From CAYJBH01 sp964369965 (GTDB lineage: Bacteria; Bacillota; Clostridia; Oscillospirales; Ruminococcaceae), in the NCBI GenBank assembly GCA_964369965.1, contig CAYJGF010000007.1, positions 38,087 to 102,086 of the forward strand: a stretch of 64,000 bases of DNA. The letters run 5' to 3'. Below the pieces are notes generated by a model, which searched no databases, was not told where the DNA came from, and saw only the letters and a program-made list of their open reading frames with translations. The position numbers and the translations under genes are program-made. Shown one piece after another: positions 58,177 to 64,000 of this stretch (positions are counted from its first letter, which is position 1; the number at the start of each line of letters is the position of its first letter).

Positions 58177-59013
58177 ATGAAATCATCTTTAACCACCACC
58201 ATCAAGCTGAATAACGGCATAGAAATACCTCAGATAGGTTTTGGCACTGCCCTTATCAGCGAGGACGAGAGCGAAACCGTCGAGATTGTTTTGCAGGCGC
58301 TTGAAGCGGGTTATCGTCATCTTGACACCGCTGCAGTGTATAAGAATGAAACTGCGGTAGGCAAGGCAATAGCAAAGAGTAAAATCCCAAGAGAGGAACT
58401 TTTTGTAACCACCAAACTCTGGAATGAGGACATGCGTTGCGATCGCATGGAACAGGCGTTTGAGGAGAGTATGGAAAAACTGCAACTTGATTATATCGAC
58501 CTATATCTTATCCACTGGCCCGTTCACAATATGTATATCAAGGCGTGGTGTACACTTGAAAAAATTTATCATGAGAAGCGTGCTCGTGCGGTCGGCGTCA
58601 GCAACTTTAGTATCCGTCAACTTGAAGATCTGCGTATGTGTTCCGAGTTGATTCCGGCGGTTAATCAGTGCGAGTTCCATCCTAGGTTTATGCGAGAGGA
58701 ACTACGCCGATATTGTTTTGAGCGTGGCATTGCATTCCAGGCATACAAACCGCTCGGACAGGGGATATATGTTGACAATTCTATCTTAAAGGAAATTGCA
58801 CAAAATAACAACAAATCTTTTGCGCAGGTTTTACTCCGTTGGCATCTGCAACACGGGGTTATCACTATACCAAAATCTGTACATAAAAACTATATCTATG
58901 CCAATGCGGATATATTTGACTTTGAATTGACGGCGCAGGAGATGCACACCATCGACCGCATGAATATCGAGGTCGGCACCAATGATTGCACAGCGGATTG
59001 TTTTAATTTTTAA
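58177..59013 (+). CDS. Aldo/keto reductase
   Basis: The 278-residue TIM-barrel enzyme has the full catalytic set: Asp and Tyr in GYRHLDTAAVYKNE, Lys in LFVTTKLW, His in DLYLIHWPVH. NADPH contacts include GVSNFSIRQLEDL and ITIPKSVHKNYI. It reduces or oxidises a sugar-derived carbonyl. GGGGAG precedes the ATG. It lies between the cupin and Gfo/Idh genes in the LacI-controlled cluster. Confidence 0.92.
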   Translation: MKSSLTTTIKLNNGIEIPQIGFGTALISEDESETVEIVLQALEAGYRHLDTAAVYKNETAVGKAIAKSKIPREELFVTTKLWNEDMRCDRMEQAFEESMEKLQLDYIDLYLIHWPVHNMYIKAWCTLEKIYHEKRARAVGVSNFSIRQLEDLRMCSELIPAVNQCEFHPRFMREELRRYCFERGIAFQAYKPLGQGIYVDNSILKEIAQNNNKSFAQVLLRWHLQHGVITIPKSVHKNYIYANADIFDFELTAQEMHTIDRMNIEVGTNDCTADCFNF

Positions 59014-59028
59014 AAAATTAGGAGGAAT

Positions 59029-60099
59029 ATGAGAAAGATATCATTTGGTCTTGTCGGTGCCGGCTGGCGAGCAAACTTTTATCACACCATCGCATCGGAG
59101 TTGTCCGATATGTTTGAGATAACTGTTGTTGTGGAGGCATTTCAAAAGCGAGCACAGCAGGTGGCTTTAGACTGGGGTATCCCGGTGGTGGAGTCCGTTG
59201 CGGCAATCCCAAAGGATATCAAGGTTGATTTTTTGGTGCTCTGTCTCCCTCAAAATATACTGCCGGGGGCAATTGTCGAGGCGAGTGAGCAAAACTATTT
59301 TATCTTGAGTGAGACCTTTTGTGCAGATGGCCAAGAGCAACTGTTGCAATTTTACGGTGAGGTGGTAAACAAACATTTAGTGCAATTTTCCGAGCAGTAT
59401 ATCCACTATCCGGTACATGCCGCACGGCTTAATCTTATAAAAGAGGGGATCTTGGGCAGTGTATCTCATGCGCAGGTATCGGTCGCTCATGAGTATCACG
59501 GTGTAAGTTTGTTGCGCAACTATCTCGGTATTAACTATGAGTCCGGTAGTGTTTGGGGTAAAAAATTCACCGCACCAATTACCAAGGGTCCCGATCGAGC
59601 AGGCAATCCGAAAGATGAGGAAATTATTCAAAACGACACGAAGTTCGCCGTTTTTAACTTTGGCGATAAATGGGGTGTCTTTGAGTTTAATGATGAGCAA
59701 TATTTCTCCGGCATACGCAGACCACGTGTATTGATCCGAGGGGAACGAGGTGAAATCTCCAACATGACGGTGCGCACCCTGCTCGACTTTAAAACACCGA
59801 TAGAATATGAACTGTGTCGCGTCGGCTCCGGTGAGCATGAACATATAGGCACTCCCCACAATATCGGTATAACCGCAGGGTCAAAATGGATATACCGCAA
59901 CCGTTTTAATGGCGCTCGGCTCAGTGATGACGAGGTGGCAATCGCCACGGTGCTGGTCAAGATGGGCGAGTATGTAGCAGGGGGAGAAAGCTTTTATCCG
60001 CTGGAACAGGGTTGCCAAGACCAGTATTTGTCAATTCTAATGGAACAGGCGTTTTTAAGTGATAGCACTATAGAGATTAAAAAACAACCGTGGGGATAA
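59029..60099 (+). CDS. Gfo/Idh/MocA family protein with altered EKP motif
   Basis: The 356-residue protein has the Rossmann start GLVGAGWRANFYHTIAS and the usual second alpha/beta domain. The catalytic lysine motif of the family (EKP) reads SETFCADG here, so the lysine is missing. Related subgroups with such changes may bind NAD without the usual hydride chemistry or use another residue. Histidines are present in HAQVSVAHEYHGVSL. AGGAGG precedes the ATG. It is the last gene of the cluster. Confidence 0.82.
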   Translation: MRKISFGLVGAGWRANFYHTIASELSDMFEITVVVEAFQKRAQQVALDWGIPVVESVAAIPKDIKVDFLVLCLPQNILPGAIVEASEQNYFILSETFCADGQEQLLQFYGEVVNKHLVQFSEQYIHYPVHAARLNLIKEGILGSVSHAQVSVAHEYHGVSLLRNYLGINYESGSVWGKKFTAPITKGPDRAGNPKDEEIIQNDTKFAVFNFGDKWGVFEFNDEQYFSGIRRPRVLIRGERGEISNMTVRTLLDFKTPIEYELCRVGSGEHEHIGTPHNIGITAGSKWIYRNRFNGARLSDDEVAIATVLVKMGEYVAGGESFYPLEQGCQDQYLSILMEQAFLSDSTIEIKKQPWG

Positions 60100-60112
60100 T
60101 CCCATGATAAAA

Positions 60113-60140
60113 TACGGTGAAGAAATTTTTCTTCACCGTA
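60113..60140. terminator. Hairpin after the sugar cluster
   Basis: TACGGTGAAG pairs with CTTCACCGTA (extended by AAA/TTT). The T-run is short. It lies between two convergent reading frames. Confidence 0.6.
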
Positions 60141-60175
60141 CTCTAATTGTATAAAAGCTAATATAGTCAATTAAT

Positions 60176-60769
60176 TTATAACCAAGGCTTGATTAATATT
60201 TTGCAGACGTCCCTTTCCATAAACCTTTCGAAAGCTTTGGTAGCATCGGTAAAACCATAAGTCTCAGTAACAAGATACTTTATACCCTCGCTTCTTCTCA
60301 TAACCTCAAACATCAATTGAAATTTGGATATGTCATAGTGCCATGCACCGACAAGTGTTAATCCTTTGCGTATAAAATCCTCACTGGGTTTGATAGAAAA
60401 ATCTGCATGGTTTTCACCGATAAAGCAGACTGTTGCAAGCGGATCGACCGAATCAATGCAAAGTCGCTCCGCAATCGGGTTGCCGGATGCATCTATTGCT
60501 TTCAGTAAAGGCATGTCACCCTTTGCTTTTTTTATACGCTCACCGATGTTCTCGTCGTTAGCATCCAGTACAACATCCGCACCAAGCTTTTTCGCCATGT
60601 TTTTACGAAATTCTATTGTGTCCACCGCTATAACGCGTGCGCCGAGAAATTTTGCGATAGTTACTGCACCCATACCCACAGGCCCGAGGCCGGTTATCAA
60701 GACGGTGTCAAAGCCTTTTACATTCAACCTTAGCATTGAGTTCAATGCCGGCCCGAGTGCAAAGCCTTA
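60176..60769 (-). pseudogene. Zinc-type dehydrogenase, C-terminal fragment
   Basis: About 197 codons remain. The NAD-binding domain is intact: TVLITGLGPVGMGAVTIAKF, GARVIAVDTIEFRKNMAKKL, and the C-terminal GFTDATKAFERFMERDVCKI. The whole catalytic zinc domain is missing. The frame is open only to a stop just before GFALGPALNS, and there it abuts the IS30 fragment. An internal ATG at 60745 could still give a 189-residue protein, but without the active site. It probably belonged to the sugar catabolic cluster. Confidence 0.82.
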
Positions 60770-60775
60770 GGTGGT

Positions 60776-61000
60776 GTTTCGTTTTATTTCCCAGCTCCAC
60801 ACGCCCCTTGGCAACGCGGCACTAACGAAAATACCAATGGACTGCTTAGAGAATACTTTCCTAAATCTTTTGATATATCTTATGTTGAACATTCTCACAT
60901 TGCACAAATCATCAATAAACTCAATCACAGACCTCGCAAATGTTTAGGATGGAAAACACCTAGGGAAGTTTTTTATAATAAAATTTTGCACTTGACTTGA
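60776..61000 (+). mobile_element. IS30-family transposase, C-terminal remnant
   Basis: The plus strand encodes HAPWQRGTNENTNGLLREYF then PKSFDISYVEHSHIAQIINK and LNHRPRKCLGWKTPREVFYN, ending at TGA 61000. PWQRGTNENTNG with the catalytic Glu is diagnostic for IS30. The first two-thirds of the gene are absent. Its left edge meets the truncated dehydrogenase. Confidence 0.88.
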
Positions 61001-61030
61001 CAATTCAAGATTGAATTAGTATCAACAGAC

Positions 61031-61285
61031 CCTAAATTGCAGTGCAAAAATCAACGGCTGCGATATTCATATTCACCTCTTTTATCGTCTGTCTCATCAA
61101 ACGCATCCCATACAGAAACTACAAAAAAACTATCTTAACCATAACTGCCGGGATCCTATCAAAGGTTTGCCGTTATCCTCACTGTAATACTTGCCAACCA
61201 TATAGTAGACATTTTCAAAGTCCATCATTGTACCTATCTTTCGTAAAAGGTGCTCTACGGGCATTAATTCATCTATGTCTACCAC
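61031..61285 (-). pseudogene. IS1182-family transposase, N-terminal remnant
   Basis: From a GTG at 61285 with AGGAGG upstream, the frame gives VDIDELMPVEHLLRKIGTMM and YYMVGKYYSEDNGKPLIGS. A frameshift follows, then PAVMVKIVFL, a TAG stop, and FLYGMRLMRQTIKEVNMNIA in the next frame. This matches the start of IS1182-type transposases (VDxDxLVPxxHLLRKI, FLYGIRSMRQTIKE). The rest is absent. Confidence 0.75.
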
Positions 61286-61384
61286 CTTTATCCTCCTCGC
61301 ATATCTCTATTTTTCTCTAGAAATTTTTGTTTTCCTTATACCCTATTTCTACTTTTATATTTTACCATATTTTAGCGCAAAAAA

Positions 61385-61412
61385 GCCATGAAAAACTATC
61401 GCTTTTCATGGC
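61385..61412. terminator. Hairpin near the IS1182 remnant
   Basis: GCCATGAAAA pairs with TTTTCATGGC, followed by ATTTTT. It may be part of the IS end. I see no gene in the remaining 61286-61633 stretch. Confidence 0.55.
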
Positions 61413-61633
61413 ATTTTTGACGCTTTCTTACACAGTCTGCACCACCGAAATAGCATGTAGTTTTCATACAATAAAATAGGTACCACCGAAAAAATCTGTT
61501 GCCACCTATTTAAAATCTGCTCCATTTCACACCACTGCATCCGGTTTGCACAAAATTTGATGCGTCGCCCTAATAAAATAATATACTTTATAAATATTTG
61601 TGCTTTCGATTAACGCAAATAACCTAAATATAC

Positions 61634-62773
61634 TCATAGTATAAATTTTTGTAACGCGCAACTGAAATTTAATAGGTTTGCAACTGTGAAATACAGGTCT
61701 TCATTTGCAGTCATTTTCGCCTTACTGTACGGCACCGCCAGACGGTTGATGGTGAAAATGCCGCTCAAACCCTCTGCATATGCTCTTTCGGCACCTACTG
61801 AAATATCACCGACAATTGCTATGGTTGGGATAGATGATTTTTTTGCACGGCGTGCTACACCGACCACCACCTTGCCGCATAAACTTTGACCGTCGATTCG
61901 ACCCTCACCGGTTAGTATCATATCAGAATCTCTAATGACATCCTCAAAGTTGACAGTGTCCAATACAACATCGATACCCATTTTGAGCTCTGCCTTGAAA
62001 AAGGCAACCATACCACCTCCCATGCCGCCTGCTGAGCCTGCGCCTGGTAGGTTTAGGATGCTTGTGCCTAGGTCATGCTCAACTTTATTTGAAAGGTGCA
62101 TAAGACCATCATCCAACATGGCCACCATTTCTGTGGTTGCCCCCTTTTGTGGACCGAAAACAGCAGATGCACCATCCTCACCGCATAGCGGATTGTCTAT
62201 GTCACACATGGATATAATCTTAACCTTTGAAAGCCGCCCATGGACGCAAGATGCATCTATACGACATATGTCTTTTAATGTGCCACCGACCGGAATAAAC
62301 TCGGTATCGTTTTTGTCATAAAATTTTACACCAACTGCGGCAGCGGCGCCGCAGCCACCGTCGTTTGTTGCACTCCCACCCAAACCGATAACGATTGTGT
62401 CGATCAACTCATTCTCAAGTGCATGAAGAATCAGCTGCCCTACTCCAAATGTAGTGGTTATGTCGGGGAGCAGCTTGTCTCCAACAAGCGGCAATCCGGC
62501 CGCAGCCGCCATCTCCACCACAGCGGTTTTGCCACAAACACCATAATAACTTTCTATATTTTCGCTATGAGTACCTTTCACATTTAAGTAAACCTTTTCA
62601 CCGGCAAGCGACTCAACAAACGAATCAACCGTCCCCTCACCACCGTCCGCAACAGGTATAGAAATAATCTTTGCATCGGGCAGAACTGATTTAATGGCAT
62701 CCGACATCGTGATGCATATATCTTTAGAACTCATCGTTCCTTTAAAGGAATCCGGCACCAGTACAATCTTCAT
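61634..62773 (-). CDS. Glycerate kinase
   Basis: The 379-residue protein belongs to the GarK/GlxK glycerate 2-kinase family. Motifs are MKIVLVPDSFKGTMSSKDIC, PVADGGEGTVDSFV, VEMAAAAGLPLV, GLGGSATNDGGCGAAAAVGV and LTGEGRIDGQSLCGKV. It phosphorylates glycerate for entry to glycolysis. The frame is open 51 codons upstream but AAGGAG before the ATG at 62773 and family alignment fix the start. It stands alone between IS remnants. It may use glycerate made from sugar acids, but no such pathway is visible here. Confidence 0.93.
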   Translation of the reverse strand: MKIVLVPDSFKGTMSSKDICITMSDAIKSVLPDAKIISIPVADGGEGTVDSFVESLAGEKVYLNVKGTHSENIESYYGVCGKTAVVEMAAAAGLPLVGDKLLPDITTTFGVGQLILHALENELIDTIVIGLGGSATNDGGCGAAAAVGVKFYDKNDTEFIPVGGTLKDICRIDASCVHGRLSKVKIISMCDIDNPLCGEDGASAVFGPQKGATTEMVAMLDDGLMHLSNKVEHDLGTSILNLPGAGSAGGMGGGMVAFFKAELKMGIDVVLDTVNFEDVIRDSDMILTGEGRIDGQSLCGKVVVGVARRAKKSSIPTIAIVGDISVGAERAYAEGLSGIFTINRLAVPYSKAKMTANEDLYFTVANLLNFSCALQKFIL

Positions 62774-62926
62774 AGAGAGATACTCCTTCGTGTGCTTTTC
62801 AGCATATCGTATCATTTCGTCTGACTGTTCTTTTAAATTTAATGCATATAAACTGCATGGTAAAAGATAGTCGGAAGACCAAGATAATAATAAACGGGTT
62901 AATTCATTGCCCAATGAGTTTTTCAA

Positions 62927-62980
62927 ACAAAAATTTGTTTGTTTTTACGTGGTTTGGCTAAAAAATATCAAACTATAATT
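62927..62980. other. Probable left end of the IS256-family element
   Basis: Contains CAAACAAAAATTTGTTTG (interrupted palindrome) and a short AT-rich stretch before the transposase ATG. The exact terminal inverted repeat cannot be set without the right end. Confidence 0.35.
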
Positions 62981-64000
62981 ATGGCAAAAGAAAAGAAAGC
63001 AGTACACAAAGTTCAAATGACAGAAGGTAAGAGAAGCATTATTCAGCAGTTGTTACAGGAATACGATATTGAAAGTGCTGAGGACATCCAAGATGCTCTT
63101 AAAGATCTTCTTGGAGGAACAATCAAAGAAATGATGGAAGCAGAGATGGATGATCACCTTGGATATGAAAAATCTCAACGTTCTGACTCTGAGGATTATC
63201 GTAATGGGTACAAAACAAAGCAAATAAACAGTCGATACGGAAGTGTGGATATTGAAGTTCCTCAAGACCGAAAATCCACATTTAATCCTAGAGTTGTGAA
63301 GAAACGCCAGAAGGATATTTCAGAAATCGACCAGAAGATTATCTCCATGTATGCAAAAGGAATGACAACGAGACAGATATCAGAAACAATGGAGGATATC
63401 TATGGTTTTGAGGCATCGGAAGGATTTATCTCTGATGTGACAGACAAGATTTTGCCACAGATAGAGGAATGGCAAAACAGAATATTAGATGAGATATATC
63501 CAATCCTCTACATTGATGCAATTCATTACTCTGTAAGAGATAACGGTGTCATAAAAAAGCTAGCAGCATATGTTATTTTGGGCATTAATACCGACGGTAA
63601 AAAAGAAGTTTTATCTATTAGTGTAGGCGACAACGAAAGCGCTAGATACTGGCTTTCTGTGCTAAATGAGCTAAAAAACAGAGGGGTAAAAGACATTTTA
63701 ATCATCTGCGCTGATGGACTTAGTGGCATCAAAGAAGCCATTGCTACAGCTTTTCCAAAGACAGAATATCAACGATGCATTGTCCATCAGGTTAGGAACA
63801 CCTTAAAACGTGTTTCTGAAAAAGACCGTAAAGCCTTCGCCACCGACTTAAAGACCATCTATCATGCTGCGGATGAAACTAAGGCATTGGCTGCATTGGA
63901 GCGTGTGACAGAGAAATGGACACCGAAATATTCTCATTCCATGAGGCGCTGGCATGAAAACTGGGACGTGATTTCTCCAATTTTCAAGTTTTCATCTGAG
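62981..64000 (+). mobile_element. IS256-family (mutator) transposase, 3' end beyond the window
   Basis: The frame is open for 340 codons to the right edge. It starts MAKEKKAVHKVQMTEGKRSI, and has KEMMEAEMDDHLGYEKS (N-terminal family mark), the catalytic Asp residues in YIDAIHYSVRD and ICADGLSGIKEA, and FPKTEYQRCIVHQVRNTLKR. The third catalytic residue lies beyond the edge. Unlike the other insertion sequences here it is not visibly damaged. It lies about 200 bp upstream of glycerate kinase on the opposite strand. Confidence 0.92.

Noticed and set aside
1..64000. CRISPR array, prophage, rRNA or toxin-antitoxin genes
   Set aside because: No regular direct repeats with spacers, phage structural genes, rRNA sequence or recognisable toxin-antitoxin pairs were seen.

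Overview
The window looks like a scaffold from an uncultured anaerobic Firmicute, most likely class Clostridia. Supporting signs are many lipoboxes with Gram-positive style signal peptides, a YloV/FakA-Asp23 pair, DUF3048 lipoproteins, a YesM/YesN two-component system, GTP-type PEP carboxykinase, a polA without a recognisable proofreading site, and strong SD and sigma-A type promoters with 17-bp spacers. A run of 10 Ns at 14577-14586 inside low-complexity sequence marks a scaffold join, so this is probably a metagenome-assembled or draft genome. Finer taxonomy is not supported.

Layout. 1-1230: start of pfkA and a divergent nucleotidyltransferase that share overlapping promoters. 1349-7466: a shikimate cluster covering all seven steps (aroF, aroB, aroA, aroC, an aroE-aroK fusion, and convergent aroQ). 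7690-14224: an apparent operon of three diverged DUF3048 lipoproteins followed by a large secreted beta-helix/Ig-like protein. 14742-20261: an operon of a peptide-binding-like lipoprotein, Asp23, FakA/YloV-like protein and recG, with an almost leaderless promoter. 20275-23043: an ABC-2 exporter. 23224-24300: a parvulin lipoprotein. 24337-29934: sugar ABC importer plus YesMN-type two-component system. 30255-32462: BspA-like LRR surface protein. 32722-36685: dehydrogenase, AraC regulator and GH31 glycosidase. 36893-43856: mnmE, a small membrane protein, a second orphan peptide-binding lipoprotein, tRNA-Glu, a PilZ protein and YfhO. 43939-51331: yfbR, dusB, polA-rimI-tsaD, pckG. 51393-52651: two small hypotheticals, tRNA-Lys and tRNA-Met.

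From about 52.7 kb the window changes character. A serine-recombinase remnant lies beside tRNA-Met. It is followed by a LacI-controlled sugar uptake and oxidoreduction cluster (binding protein, two permeases, cupin, aldo/keto reductase, Gfo/Idh/MocA protein). Then come a decapitated zinc dehydrogenase abutting an IS30 tail, an IS1182-type remnant, glycerate kinase, and an IS256-family transposase running off the end. This looks like a partly decayed accessory segment.

The least expected signal is a 17-bp interrupted palindrome, TTGACC-N5-GGTCAA. It occurs seven times exactly and five more times with one mismatch, only between 41.4 and 48.7 kb, and mostly inside the coding sequences of yfhO, dusB, polA, rimI and tsaD. 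I found no exact copy elsewhere in the window. Where I compared the encoded protein with its family, the motif appears to be written into existing codons rather than inserted. A second notable signal is a C-terminal domain ending in APLTGVY that is shared by two otherwise unrelated secreted proteins. In both, homology stops right after that motif and a dispersed GC-rich repeat lies just downstream.
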